Shown: positions 42,361 to 52,970 of the stretch, in pieces
Numbering within the stretch: the stretch's first letter is position 1
Layout of the letters: each line of letters starts with the position of its first letter
DNA from: Undaria pinnatifida
Taxonomy: Eukaryota; Sar; Phaeophyceae; Laminariales; Alariaceae
Direction of reading: 5' to 3'
NCBI GenBank assembly: GCA_012845835.1
Contig: JABAKD010000024.1
Location: 2,588,561 to 2,652,560 of the forward strand
DNA length: 64,000 nt
Made by a program: the position numbers and the translations under genes
The notes under the pieces: model-generated
Seen by the model: the letters and a program-made list of their open reading frames with translations, nothing else
Told to the model about the DNA's origin: nothing
Database searches by the model: none

Positions 42361-42832
42361 CGCGGTGTACTACTACTGTTACTCATTTTTCATACAACCA
42401 CATGAACTCTTTGTATTAACGAGTACAAGTAGGGTGCGCAACCTCTTCAGGAATCGCAGTACACGTCGGTCGTAATAGTGTTGATAGCAGCAGTAATAGA
42501 GTAGTACCGAACAATATATACAGCAGGTACTGTCTCTTACCCTTCGTTGTCGGTATTCCGCCGGTAGGCCTTATATAGCAGTATACCGGGGCTTACGCTT
42601 ACCAGTTGCGACTGTGAATCCCGTTCGTTCCTGTCCCAGTGGTGGTTTCATACGTGTTAGCAACGTTGTGGTACCAGGCAGGGCTTTGCCCATAAACGAC
42701 CGCTTTCATTACAACAGTGTTAAATTGTACGACTTCCTTTCAAACTTCGGAAATCGACGACAGCTACGTGGCCTTACTATTTTGAACATTCACTGAACGC
42801 AAGGTATTCCCATCCGTTGTTGTCGTTTGCAG

Positions 42833-43379
42833 AAGCCCTGCGAAGCAGCCGCCGAGGGCCGCCAAGTCGGCGAGGACATAAACACGAAGTGCACCGGCGA
42901 CATCAAGGTCGGTGACCTCCTGAAGAAGGCAGGCGACCACTTGCTCGATATACATCCCGCATTCCATTCCCACGGTGCCACGAGGGCGTTCGACATCGAG
43001 GTACGTTCTACTCTTATCTTGCGTCCTGTGTGTCACGAGTCGAGACATCCATGTCTCTTGCTCAAGACTAGGGGATGGCGTGCGGATATAGTCTATGAAG
43101 TGCGGCTCTTTTTCCAAGTACCAAGAGCAAGTACAACAATACCACAACAATTACTAACAGCGAAAGGAGCTCCAATAATTTGGATGGTTACGACGTCTGC
43201 TGGAGAGAAGTACGAATACTTTTTTACACATGCTTATCGACGTTCTCCCGCCATGCTTCAACGTTTGCGGACAGATCCACAAGACCATCGACAAAAAACA
43301 AGAGTGCAAGGTGCTGGGTACCTCCGCTGAGGAGGAAGAGTCCAAGCAAGCCTGCATGCTCCTTCGGAAGCAATGTTGA
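42833..43379 (+). CDS. 3' part of a small cysteine-rich protein gene (two exons)
   Basis: Exon 42833-43000 follows an acceptor TTGTTGTCGTTTGCAG and encodes 56 residues beginning KPCEAAAEGRQVGEDINTKC and ending ATRAFDIE at donor GAG/GTACGT. The next exon, 43275-43379, follows CTTCAACGTTTGCGGACAG in the same phase and encodes IHKTIDKKQECKVLG, then EEEESKQACMLLRKQC and TGA. The intron is 274 bp. Cysteines occur at KPC, TKC, QEC, QAC and KQC, suggesting a small disulphide-bonded secreted protein whose signal peptide would be on an upstream exon I could not find. The phase differs from the zinc-binding exon upstream, so that exon is not its direct neighbour in the transcript. Family not recognised. 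Confidence 0.55.
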
Positions 43380-43383
43380 CAGC

Positions 43384-43401
43384 ACGTTCTTTATAGAACG
43401 T
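43384..43401 (+). terminator. hairpin just after the stop codon
   Basis: ACGTTCT TTAT AGAACGT, a perfect 7-bp stem with a 4-base loop five bases after the TGA. It could be a 3'-UTR structure; a role in 3'-end formation is speculative. Confidence 0.3.
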
Positions 43402-44390
43402 TAAGTTGTGGTTTATTATACCAGCATCGTTTTTTGAGAACTATGCCTAAATGCGTGCTCTTCGTCTTTCAGGAATACAAATGTACTTCACATGTTTGCG
43501 GTGTGTGCGTTCAAGTTCCTGCTTCCAGCATGTTTTTTTTGGCACTGCGCTCCTTTACATCTTAAGTTGTAGTTTTCCTGTCTCTATCCTTGACAAGCGC
43601 GTGCCTGGTGTTTATGCACTGCGATAATTTATTATTGATGATCGACTTAGAGAGAGCTATTAATAAGTGTACAGGACCTAGGTGCTACCTGAGAGGTGGA
43701 AGGATATGCCAAGCAAGTCCTCCGACGTGCCCATCATGGACTGGGCGAATGGATGATAATAACAAACTCATAATCATAATCGTCTCTATCCTGTACCGTT
43801 GTACTATATATGGACCTCTTGGCATTTTCAAGTCGCCAGTTGCGCCATTTGTGCTTCTTTTCCGCCTTTCTACTGAATGTCTATTCCTCCTTCCGCAAGC
43901 GTAGCGGGCGGCGCCCAGCCGCCCGCGAGCGAAGCCCTTGTATATATATATATTCTTGCATTTGGCCGAGGAATGAACGAGCGTCAGCAGCAGGAAGCTA
44001 GCTAAACAGCTAACCAGACTGCGTGTGCGACGAAGCACGCAGCAGTAGCAGCAGCGCGTGGCCAGGACCTGCGTACCCGTGGTCGGCTCAAACTTAAATT
44101 AAGGCAGTGGCTCCATGTCAGTGGTTGTCAGCAATCAAAATCAATTCCCACATACGTAGCTGTGTGTGGGTGTGCACGAATTCGCGTGCAAGGTACCAGG
44201 TGTTGTTTTCAACAGCAGGTACGCTACGTCGCGAAATCGGCGACCCCGCAAAACATAGGCTTGTGCCGAGGCTGCCAAAGCAACAAAGCACGCAGCGGGA
44301 GTGCACGGCGAGTAAGACGATACCCTCAGGTTCGAAAGCCCTTTTGTGCCTCTCGGTCGTTGTAGCTGGCCCTCTTGGCAAGCCTCTCTT
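43402..44390. other. no gene seen; GC hairpin
   Basis: Contains the GC-rich hairpin at 43895-43945 that is the inverted counterpart of 30657-30705. Nothing else recognised. Confidence 0.4.
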
Positions 44391-44393
44391 CCC

Positions 44394-44484
44394 AGCAGCC
44401 AGCACCCCCTCTCCCAGCTCTCCTCTCCTTTGCCCATTGTAAGCCAGCACCCCCTCTCCCAGCTCTCCTCTCCGTTGCCCATTG
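44394..44484. repeat. tandem duplication, ~46 bp x 2
   Basis: CCAGCACCCCCTCTCCCAGC through GCCCATTGTA occurs twice in tandem with one or two changes. Confidence 0.9.
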
Positions 44485-45846
44485 TAGCGTGCCAGCACCG
44501 ATTCGAACCTTCGTTGAGGGGGCCCACGTCCTTGCGGTCGTTCGCTGCTGCATGTGTGTCTCGCTGCTGCTGCTGTTGCTGCGGCTAGCTACTGGTGGTA
44601 CGGGGTGTGCTTTGTTTGCTGGTTGAAGCGCTATCTTCATGTCTCATGTGTGTCCCAGGTACAGGTACACTGCTGTAGGTACGCGGAGTGGGCAATTCAC
44701 ATCAGAGCGCTCTCCACACTAAAACACTGATACACCACATCTTGGGTCCGGTTCATTCTGATTTTGAACCGGAACTTGAGTTTCTAGAACGAGAGCCCCA
44801 AAAATTCCTCTGGTTCAGGATTTTGGGGGCAAAACCCAGAACGATACGCGCTTTTTTCCTCTGATTCTGGAAATACTTTCATTTTGGAAAAAAAGAAAAA
44901 ACGTTTCCCGAAAATGTCAAATGTTATGAAATTTTGACTCTACTTTTTTTTTGTATGGTACTTACGGTAGTTGCTGCGTGATGTCGACCGAACATTTCTT
45001 TCTTTATTTGTTTATTTTCCCCCCTCCAAGATTATTGTGAAATTGCGACTCTGTTTTCGCACGCACACGCGCGCGATGCTGCCTCCTCCGTCATCTGTAC
45101 CGTCAATAGCGACAAACCGAACTCATCTTGCTAACCGAAGTCTCAAAGCACTACGGTTATTTTTTTCTGCGCTCCTTCTAAGGCCATGGGTTTGTTATCG
45201 GGCGGCCCTTTCATTTTTCCCTACACTTTTTATAAGTCAGGTTTTGCCTCAGAGGTACAAAGCTCCTCAAGTGAGGAGACCCAGAACAAATAAAAGGTGA
45301 ACTTCCGTGGCATTGGGTCTTGTGTTTGATGGCGGGGCGGACAATAAAGCGACGAGTGCGATGTTTTCGAGCTACTAAATAAAGCAAAAGTACGTTGTTT
45401 TGGCTAAAAAACTTTATTTTTTATGATCAATTCACTTATGGAATCGTCTACGACAATTTTTGGAGGTGTAAACATACTACGGCGAGCGTGCAGCAGTACA
45501 AGGGTCACAATGCTTCGTGCCCGTAGTGCAGCTCCTTACGTCGCAGTGCCGACGCACAACCTGACCCAGCAGCTCGGGCTGCTTCTTATGATCGATGCCG
45601 TAATCGTCGATGTCTTGAAATGTGTTTCCTTCTGAGATGCCAAAGGGGCTAGTTGGAGGCAGATAATAAAACATTCCCCTATATGCCCTAGCAAGTGGTT
45701 CTTGGTAGGATGCAACTCACCCTTCATGCGAATCGCTAAACACCTCACGGCACTTCGCGCTTGGTGCACGCGATGTCTGCCAAGTCTGTGAAACCCCAAC
45801 GTGCTCTGTCCCGGCGTTGCAGGAATGCGAGGGTCAATGGTCTTGA
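44485..45846. other. no gene seen
   Basis: A GTTGCTGCGTGATGTCGACC word (44970) is related to 40850. An AGCTCCTCAAGTGAGGAG palindrome (45262) recurs near 50863. No coding evidence. Confidence 0.4.
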
Positions 45847-45928
45847 CCCCTTTCGAGCCCCCGAACCCCTCCCTATACTAAATCCAAGTAATTTTGTCCC
45901 CCAAAACGGGTTTCCAGTTGTAAAGGGG
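45847..45928 (+). mobile_element. ~80-bp TTAA-flanked MITE, copy 3
   Basis: CCCCTTTCGAGCCCCCGAAC to GTTGTAAAGGGG. Right flank TTAA, left flank TTGA (one substitution). Very close to copy 2. Confidence 0.75.
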
Positions 45929-45932
45929 TTAA

Positions 45933-46535
45933 GACGGCGGCAATGCTTTACATAAGTACCCCCCTCCCCCCTATACCCTAGCATGAGTGTTGAAAGAGTC
46001 ATGAAGGGGTGTGGAGTAACTGATTAATGTTGCTGAAGCGACGGTGTTGAACGCCTCAATGTTTGAGCTGTAGGAGTGGTATGTTTGCTGAATTCAGCTT
46101 GTTTCTCGGTATGCACGTACTCGTAGAGGGTTACGGTTATACTTCGATTTTCGTTTAAGGGAAAAACAATATCTGCATCGCTGCCCCGGGATGCCTTTTT
46201 CGTCCACAACGTTGAGTCCATTCGGTTGCTTTGCTGGCTTCTTGTTCCACGAAACTGTTCGATTTGTGACGTATCCTGGTTTCAGCAGAAAAAAACATTA
46301 GCCGCACAACCCGCTGTGCCGCGCTTCAAGCTGTTACTACTGAAAATATTATTCAACTCTAATTCCGAGTACTTTTTCCCCTAAAAACGTGGGTGCAGCT
46401 CTAAAACGGCTGAGCCGTCGTGTACTGGTCGCACCTGCTGCACGTTCAACAATGCGTCCACTTGCTGGCATGCGCCACTGTTCTTGATATTTTTTTCTTG
46501 GTGTCGTTGTCGTCTTTGTTGTTGTGTTTTTACAG
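45933..46535. other. upstream region / intron of the RGG-acidic protein gene
   Basis: No exon recognised. It ends in the T-rich acceptor tract of the next feature. Confidence 0.4.
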
Positions 46536-48584
46536 AAGTCACAGCTAGCAAAGACCGTACGACTCTGCGAAAGTTCTAGGGCCGCCCGCAACTTGAAGCC
46601 ACTGAAGCCGACCGTCAGCAAAGAGCGCGCAGAAGCCGCTGCTGCTGCGACGCGAGAAACAGTCCTTCAGCGATTGCTCTGCGCAGGCGCAGCGTTCACC
46701 GCCGCTGGCGGGTCTAGCGGAACGCGCGGTGGGCGTAGCGGCACGCGCGGTGGTCGTAGCGGCACGCGCGGTGGGCGTAGCGGCACGCGCGGTGGGCGTA
46801 GCGGCACGCGCGGTGGGCGTAGCGGCACGCGCGGTGGACGTATCGGCACGCGCGGTGGGCGTAGCGGCATGCGCGGTGGGCGTAGCGGCACGCGCGGTGG
46901 GCGTAGCGGCACGAGGGGCAGTCGCACTACGCGTGGAGGGCGCGGCTCGCGCGGTGGCCGCAGCAGCCGCGGCGGTCGAGGAGCTTGGTCCAGCATCCAG
47001 GGGGCTGGATGTGGTGGAGAGGTAGCTGGGTGCATTCAGGGGGCTGAGCACGGCGATCGGGTAGCTGGGCGTGGTGGTCGTGGGCGCACCGTCCAGGAAG
47101 CTGGGAGTGGTAGCATTCAGGGGGCTGAGCGCGGGGATCGGGTGGCTGGGCGTGGTGGTCGTGGGCGCACCGTCCAGGGATCTGGGCGTGGCGGTCGGGG
47201 ACGTGGGCGCGGACGTGGGAGGGGTGAGAGCAGTGGCAAGAAACGGTCGCGCGATTCTACCCACCATGCCGGTGGCGTAGAAGTGCCGTCTGTCGAGGAA
47301 GAGGCCGGAACCTGCGGGGAGGAAGAGGAAGACGCCCAGGGAGCCGGGCGTGGCGTCCGAGCAGGTGGGCGCGGCAGTATTGGGAATGAGCGCGGAGCTA
47401 GGAAGAGGTCGCGCGGCCCCACCGACCATGCCCACGACACAGGGGTGCCGTCAGAGGCCAAATCCCGTGAGGATGGCGAAGAGGAGAAAGAGGAAAAGGA
47501 CAAAGAGGAGGACGAGGAGGAGGAGGAGGAGGAGGAGGAGGATCAGCAGCAGGAGGAGTGCCCGTCATCTGATGATGACGCATCGGTCGCCGAGGGCAGG
47601 GGTAAGCGGGCACGGGCCTTGCCCGGGAGTACCTTGAGTGTAACACAGGGCGCGGGGGCGAGGAAGAGGAAAGCCCCGCACTCTTCCGAACATGGCATGG
47701 ACGCGGCGTCTATCGCCGAATTGGTTGACACACGCGTTAAGGAATTGATGGAGCAAGACGGGTTCGGAGCTGCGGCGCAGCAGCAGGTAAACGAGCGCTT
47801 GGATCAAATGGCGGCCGAGCAGAGACATACTTTGGATGGCATCGTGAAACAGCAGAACATGATGTCCAGCCAACTGGCTGCCTTGTGTAGCGCATTTTCC
47901 CAGAACGCTGCAGCAGCAGGTGCAGCGCAGCCCCCGCCTTCTTCTGATGACACTTCACCCCCGCGGGACACCATCGCGGACATGGCCAGTCTGCCTTGGC
48001 TTGGTTATCAGTCTAATGTTGTTCCTCCGTGTACAGGGATGGGGTTAGGGGGGGTAGCCGGGCCTTACCGAGGCGCGACCGGGATCGCTGTTGGTGTTCA
48101 GACGGGGGGAGCCTATCTCCCCGGCGTCGAGAACGCGGAGGCGGCGTTAGGGATTGAAGGTATCGCAAGTGACGCGACGCAAGAACAGCAAGGGACGGCT
48201 GTAGGGGTTGCTGGTACCGCAAGTGATGGGGCACAAGAGCAGCAGGGAACGGCGGCAGGGATTGTAGGTATCGAAAATGACACTGGACACGAAGATCAGA
48301 AGGAAGAAGAGCCCGCCAAGGGTAGGGGGGACGTGGAGGGGCTCCCGGCAGGTGAATCGCCTGCTTCAGGGTTCGGAAACGAGGGGGGGGCGTGGAAGTT
48401 GCCGGTGTCTCAAGAACGACGAGGCGACTGCGGCACGGCGGGGCAGGTGGAGGAGGCTGGGGGCGGGGGAGTAGAGGAGGAGGAAGGGAAGGGGGTGGAA
48501 ATGGAGACAGGGCTGGGGAAGGGGGAGGGGGGGGATGGCCCTTCTGTATCGACCACGACAACGAGTGCGTTATGCGAACGGTGA
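46536..48584 (+). CDS. large terminal exon: RGG-repeat, acidic, coiled-coil nuclear-type protein
   Basis: Begins after acceptor TTGTGTTTTTACAG and stays open for 682 codons to TGA 48584. Order: a basic/alanine-rich start (KSQLAKTVRLCESSRAARNL), about ten SGTRGGR heptads (46715-46920), more RGG sequence (GDRVAGRGGRGRTVQ twice), two K(R/K)RSR..T.HA segments, a long acidic tract (KEEDEEEEEEEEEDQQQEE, about residues 315-345), KRARA and RKRKAP possible nuclear signals, a helical region (SIAELVDTRVKELMEQD, QQQVNERLDQMAAEQRHTLD), and glycine/glutamate-rich repeats (DATQEQQGTAVGVAGT). RGG repeats usually bind RNA or are arginine-methylated, and acidic tracts fit histone or RNP partners. No start codon is visible, so 5' exons are missing. 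A strong donor (CGAG/GTGAGC) 9 bases after the stop suggests an alternative frame or extra exon. Exact family unknown. Confidence 0.6.
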   Translation, partial: KSQLAKTVRLCESSRAARNLKPLKPTVSKERAEAAAAATRETVLQRLLCAGAAFTAAGGSSGTRGGRSGTRGGRSGTRGGRSGTRGGRSGTRGGRSGTRGGRIGTRGGRSGMRGGRSGTRGGRSGTRGSRTTRGGRGSRGGRSSRGGRGAWSSIQGAGCGGEVAGCIQGAEHGDRVAGRGGRGRTVQEAGSGSIQGAERGDRVAGRGGRGRTVQGSGRGGRGRGRGRGRGESSGKKRSRDSTHHAGGVEVPSVEEEAGTCGEEEEDAQGAGRGVRAGGRGSIGNERGARKRSRGPTDHAHDTGVPSEAKSREDGEEEKEEKDKEEDEEEEEEEEEDQQQEECPSSDDDASVAEGRGKRARALPGSTLSVTQGAGARKRKAPHSSEHGMDAASIAELVDTRVKELMEQDGFGAAAQQQVNERLDQMAAEQRHTLDGIVKQQNMMSSQLAALCSAFSQNAAAAGAAQPPPSSDDTSPPRDTIADMASLPWLGYQSNVVPPCTGMGLGGVAGPYRGATGIAVGVQTGGAYLPGVENAEAALGIEGIASDATQEQQGTAVGVAGTASDGAQEQQGTAAGIVGIENDTGHEDQKEEEPAKGRGDVEGLPAGESPASGFGNEGGAWKLPVSQERRGDCGTAGQVEEAGGGGVEEEEGKGVEMETGLGKGEGGDGPSVSTTTTSALCER
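46715..46920 (+). repeat. 21-bp coding minisatellite
   Basis: GGGCGTAGCGGCACGCGCGG-type units, about ten, in frame within the RGG exon and encoding SGTRGGR. Variants (ATC for AGC, ATG for ACG) are single-base. Confidence 0.9.
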
Positions 48585-48754
48585 CAACGAGGTGAGCTTT
48601 TGCCTTTGGATTTCCCTGGCATGGCTGGAGAAATATATTGACCGCTGGCAAGGTTCGTACGGTCGATTCTTCCGGTTCTCTGTCCAGGTTACCGGGTAAC
48701 TCTTTTGCTCGCAGAATGCATTTTGTGCATTTTACTTACGGGCGCATGAAGATG

Positions 48755-48885
48755 GAAACATCTTATTAGTTAGAGTTCTACCCGTTGACCTACTTGGGCC
48801 ACGCGACTTCCGGCTTGGTGGGTAGATCGTCCGCTTCTGAGCATACCATGGGTGGGTTCGAGTCCCGTCATGATGACGCGTTTTT
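48755..48885. mobile_element. tRNA-like element with head-to-head A boxes
   Basis: The minus strand at 48770-48799 reads GTAGGTCAACGGGTAGAACT, a D-arm/A-box pattern. The plus strand then has CTTGGTGGGTAGATCG (A box) and GGTGGGTTCGAGTCCCG (B box, about 48850-48866). This is the same arrangement as at 4628-4740. A full acceptor stem does not pair, so it is not called a tRNA gene. Confidence 0.45.
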
Positions 48886-48907
48886 TCCGAATTGAAAAAG
48901 GCTTGAT

Positions 48908-49012
48908 AGTTCTTGTTTTCCCCAAAGCTTGTCCGTGGCCAGGGGTTAGCCCCGGAGATTAGTTCTTGTTTTCCCCAAAGCTTGTCCGTGGCCAGGGGTT
49001 AGCCCCGGAGAT
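48908..49012. repeat. tandem duplication, 52 bp x 2
   Basis: TAGTTCTTGTTTTCCCCAAA through AGCCCCGGAGA is repeated exactly in tandem. Confidence 0.95.
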
Positions 49013-50995
49013 CAACGCTGGCGAGATCATTACTGAGCTCTAAAGTGTACCAGGTATCATTGGTAAGTTAGGAGATATCCCCGCTGAGCCTCTAACTACC
49101 GCATCTTACCGAAGAAACCCCGAGAGCAATACTTGTTAATAGTTGGCAGAAGGATGCACATAGTGTTTTTGAACCTCACGAACGTTAGATAAATTAGTAA
49201 CAATGAAGCCATCCCCACATTTCCACTCTCAGGTGGGTTGTTCCTTATTAATTGCCGACCGACATGTGTTGCGATAGGGTCAGCATTTTTTTACTACACC
49301 GTTTATCAAAATAAGTATAGAACTCAAGGAGCCTTATGCTCAACCCTCCCATGGCATGCGTCTGCCTTGGAATACAACAGAGCATTACCGCCCCCCACAC
49401 ACACTCCCGGCCCGATCATCCCTCCCCCTATATGCAGGGGTCAAGCCAGGGAAGTCGCTTTACGCCAGTGTTCGGGCTGATGAAAACGAGCAACACATCA
49501 CAGCATTTCCATGTTGGCGACCATGGACGATGGGGGCGGGGTGGGCACGACGGGGACATACATCTACCCCCCTCCCTACGAAAGGCGACACAGGAAGGGG
49601 ATAAGATAAGCCAAACGTTCTTATATAGCCTATGGCACAAACGTGAGAAGCGCCTACATTTTGGAGGTGTCTCTATTAGGAGCAGGAACGGCGTGGTGCT
49701 CCGTCTCGAAAGGGATGCGGTAGTCGATTGTCAAATGACTTAAGGCAAACAACAAATGAGTAACCCCACCCCCCCCCCTTCACACCTCAAAGGGGTGCGG
49801 GGAACACGCAACGAAGCCAGCCTGCGGAAGCGTGCAACGGTAGGGGTTGCACTCTTTTGGCGAAAATGTTTGTAACTGACGGGGCTCCTCGACGCAGGAA
49901 CTACGCAATATGGTTGGAATCACATCTGTGTTGTATAGTGGTACCAGTTATTCGTTTTATGTCGCATGGTACGGCAGGGGTGCGCCTTGTTTTGCTGAGC
50001 CTCCTCAAGAGTTGAGGATTTTTCCGACCCAGGAACCGAATTTGAGAAAAATGAGAAGTGCAACGCGAGCAACAATACCATGGCCTAGGTGAAGACTAAA
50101 GTATGAACTCGATTTTGGCTTTGGCTGGTTGGTGTTACTTCCCCGGTTATTTGCGGGGTGGCTGTGTACCAGGTATGCTCTTTACTTACCAGGTAGCTTT
50201 CAAGGGTTTTCCCCACTTTCAACTTGCGACACTCCCGGGAGTTCAAGTCAACTACTCTACACCCCCACGGGAAAGCTTGCACGACGAATATTACTGTAAA
50301 AACACAGACCATACTGGGCAGGTCCTTAGGTGAGGAGCCCCGTTGGTCAGAAGCAGATATGGCCAAAAATAGTGCTTCGTCGGTCGTACAGCATACGTCT
50401 TATATCTAGGCCACACGTAGGTTTGTTTATCGAGGGAAGGGTGCAAGTATAATCACGGCCAGGTTTTGGGTTAGGTGTAGCATGGAGTTCCTCAAGTGTT
50501 AGACCCTCATGAGAATACTGCTGAATCCTTATCGAGGCATGCGCTTGTGGCGATGGCGAGGTTGCAGTAGTGAGGGCACCTCGCAGCGGCCGCTCCCCAC
50601 CAGTAGACGGTCGGCGCGGCGTAGGAAATTGCCAGCGGTGGAAACCCTGGTGGCATGTCCTTCGATAGGTGTATAGCAGGTACCTGGTACTGGTACTAGC
50701 GAAAATATTTTGACTAGCGTGGGTTCCTGACGTGATCGTCGGAATACAAGTTTTTTTTTCATGATAACGTTCGTTGAATACCTAGGCCATAGGGCTGTTG
50801 AATTTGTCGGTTCGCACTTTCATATTTTTCTCGAATTCAGGTTTTGGGCGAGGTGTAGCTCCTCAAGCGAGGAGCCCCACAAAAACGGGTGCTACCCTAC
50901 CCTCATCGTAATGCGCGCCTACAGTTTTTTTTTTTCAGGTCACGCGGGTGGTCCTTGGGTGTATTCCAGCGGGTGGTTGCACAGTATCGAAACAT
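49013..50995. other. repeat fragments; no gene seen
   Basis: TCGTCGGAATACAAG to CGTTGAATACCTAGGCC (50733-50790) resembles 3200-3255 of the foldback element, and a CTCATCGTAATGCGCGCC tip lies at 50900. Short frames elsewhere are unsupported. Confidence 0.4.
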
Positions 50996-51009
50996 CGTGA
51001 TTCCCGCGG

Positions 51010-51215
51010 CTTTCGAGTCGGGTCGGGTCAGGAGGTATTTGAAATATCAGGGGTCGGGTCGGGTCGGGTCGGGTTGGGTCGGGTCAGGAGGTATTTGAAA
51101 TATCAGGGGTTGGGTCGGGTCGGGTCAGGACGTTTTCAGATCCCGCGGGTCGGGTGGGGCCACGCTGCCCCGACCCGACCCGCGAGAAATGGCGCGACCC
51201 GTGAAATGCGCTGGC
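51010..51215. mobile_element. GGGTC-rich element, related to 15771-16307
   Basis: Runs of GGGTC with GAGGTATTTGAAATATCAGG twice, then complementary CGACCCGACCCG and ACCCGTGAAAT at the right. The right end resembles the GACCCGTGAAAAGCCC end of the 15.8-kb element. The termini are degraded. Confidence 0.5.
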
Positions 51216-51579
51216 GTTCTCTGATTTTTTTTTTGTGTGTTTTTTTGGGAGGCTTGCTCCCATGGCCCAGGCGAGATAGAGCACTTCGGTTCTTCTAGCG
51301 TCTCAATCCCCAGCATTCGTACTGTTACCCGGTATAGACTTGAGTTTTTATCGAATGTCTTTGTAGCGTTTTCATTCACAGTCGCAGCAAGTTAGTTGTT
51401 AACTTTGGTGCTTCACGGAGATTTGTTTTCCTTGGCCTACTGTCGCTTGTTCTTTTTGGAACACGTGCTGCTTGAACCCTGTAGCTGCTTGTACCCTGTT
51501 GCTGAACAATGTTTCGGATTTAACCATGTTGTTTCGGTTTTCTATTTTTTGCGTTGTACGGGATCAACCCCGCGCCAAG

Positions 51580-51704
51580 GTGCTGTGGTTGCATGTTTGA
51601 TGCATGTTGAATATGGACAGTTTTGCTGTCAGGCCTTGCCGACGGGTTACAGTACCCCCGATGGAGGAAGCCTTGATGCTTGCATTAAGGTGCTTCAAGT
51701 ATAG
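51580..51704 (+). CDS. terminal exon, SLDAC family, copy 1
   Basis: After CCGCGCCAAG the frame reads AVVACLMHVEYGQFCCQALP, TGYSTPDGGSLDACIKVLQV and TAG. Copy 2 follows 70 bp later with the same entry and exit frames. Cysteines suggest a secreted or metal-binding C-terminus. Family not recognised. Confidence 0.45.
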
Positions 51705-51777
51705 TGGTCCTAGAACCTAGCGTCGATGGTTACATATTTATATTTTTGTTTTTTTTTCTTTTTTGTCCGCCTACAAG

Positions 51778-51920
51778 GTGCTGTAGTTGTAGCCGTGATT
51801 CTTGCTCTGGGGCATCGACAAGTGCTTCTGTTGGGCGCAGCCGATGGGTTACAAAACACCCCCGATGCCGGAAGCCTTGATGCTTGTGATAAGCTACTGT
51901 GCAGTGGTTCTAGAAACTAG
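51778..51920 (+). pseudogene. terminal exon, SLDAC family, copy 2
   Basis: A textbook acceptor (T-run then CCGCCTACAAG) precedes AVVVAVIL and the exon ends TPDAGSLDACDKLL, CSGSRN, TAG. In the middle the similarity to copy 1 lies in another frame (CFCWAQPMGYKTP), which implies compensating indels. The copy is therefore probably decaying. Confidence 0.45.
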
Positions 51921-51924
51921 CGTT

Positions 51925-52575
51925 GATGGTCACGCTCGTTTCTATTTTGTTGTTGCTGGTGGCGTCTGTTTCTTGATTGTTCTTGCGTGTCTCCGTGTTG
52001 GTACCGGTTTGTTTCGACAACATGTTCGTCCTGCTGTTTTGGTGGAATCGGGCTTTGAAGGCGAAACTCGGACGAAATGTTGTTGCCATGGTGGTACCAT
52101 GTTTTTTCTGCAACACATGGCGAAATCCTCACGGCAACGGAGATTTTCATAAATAGCGCGTGTAAATGAATCTACTGATGGTCTTCGGGTGCCAAATGTG
52201 AACGTGTCAGACCCCGGCGGTGAGGGCTTGGTGGTTGTAGCTTTGTGAGTGGGTAGCCCTTTTGGAACAGCACCCCGCCTGTTGGTTGGAATACCGACGT
52301 GCTCCGCCCCGGCGCTGTAGGGATGCGAGGATATACTGTCATAAAATACGACTGCTACTCTGCACGAAACGAGTACTTTGCACATTACACCCCCCCCCCC
52401 CCCACACACTACTTTTCTTTTTTTTTTCTTCTTTGGGGGGAAACTACTTGGAAGGAGTGTACGGTGATGTTTGCAGCATATATAGGGGTTGCTGTAGGTC
52501 GCCTTCTGTGAGCATGAAGCCTGCGCCACAGAGGTCAAGTCTGTCGTTCTTTCGGGGAAGTTAAGAATTTGGGGA
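51925..52575. other. no gene seen; poly-C and poly-T tracts
   Basis: C-run at 52388-52401 and T-rich tract to 52437. No coding evidence. Confidence 0.4.
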
Positions 52576-52578
52576 CTT

Positions 52579-52663
52579 TCAGGTGTTGCATGGCTGTCGT
52601 CAGCTCGTCTCGTGAGATGTACCTGGTACGGTTAATGCCTATATTTGAGCGCAACCCTCATCT
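52579..52663 (+). pseudogene. fragment of organellar (probably mitochondrial) small-subunit rRNA
   Basis: CAGGTGTTGCATGGCTGTCG, TCAGCTCGTCTCGTGAGATG and GAGCGCAACCCTCATC are the universally conserved bacterial-type 16S helix 34-36 region (E. coli about 1045-1115), with GGTTAAT instead of the bacterial GGTTAAG and a short insertion CCTGGTAC. Only about 85 bases remain, so it is a nuclear insertion of organelle DNA. The AT-leaning changes suggest mitochondrion over plastid. Confidence 0.8.
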
Positions 52664-52784
52664 CTTTTTTCATGTTTTGAAATGGTATTTTCGAAGTATT
52701 AAATTGCACAGTACTGTAGTTCCACCGGTGGTATTACCGTGTATTGATAGTACCCAAGAAAAAAACACCCCCTCGTACGATTTT

Positions 52785-52970
52785 CGGGGTTGATTTTCTT
52801 GACAGCGGGAAAAGTGCAAACGCCGAGGGACGCATCCATGGAAAAAGCTCGACGAGATCTTCCCAAAGCCGCTATTTTCGTTGTGTGTGCCCCCCTGGTT
52901 TTGGAGGAGAAACCGGCTCTGGAAATATTTGCAGGGGGTGTGTTGCCTTGCGTGCTATACAGTATCGTAT
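52785..52970 (+). repeat. dispersed CTCGACAACGG repeat, copy 4
   Basis: GGTTGATTTTCTTGACAGCGG, AAAGTGCAAACGCC, GATCTTCCCAAAGCCGC and CGTTGTGTGTGCCCCCCTGG in the family order. Confidence 0.7.

Noticed and set aside
46545..47435. 296-codon minus-strand frame opposite the RGG exon
   Set aside because: Alanine/threonine/proline repeat that mirrors the RGG minisatellite. The plus frame alone continues into a non-repetitive helical region and has a good acceptor.
41408..48584. A single gene joining the zinc-binding, cysteine-rich and RGG exons
   Set aside because: The zinc exon donor is phase 1 while the next two recognised exons start in phase 0, and the cysteine-rich exon pair ends in its own stop. 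Direct joining is incompatible.
48810..48885. Functional tRNA gene
   Set aside because: A and B boxes are present but the acceptor stem does not pair and no clear anticodon stem forms.
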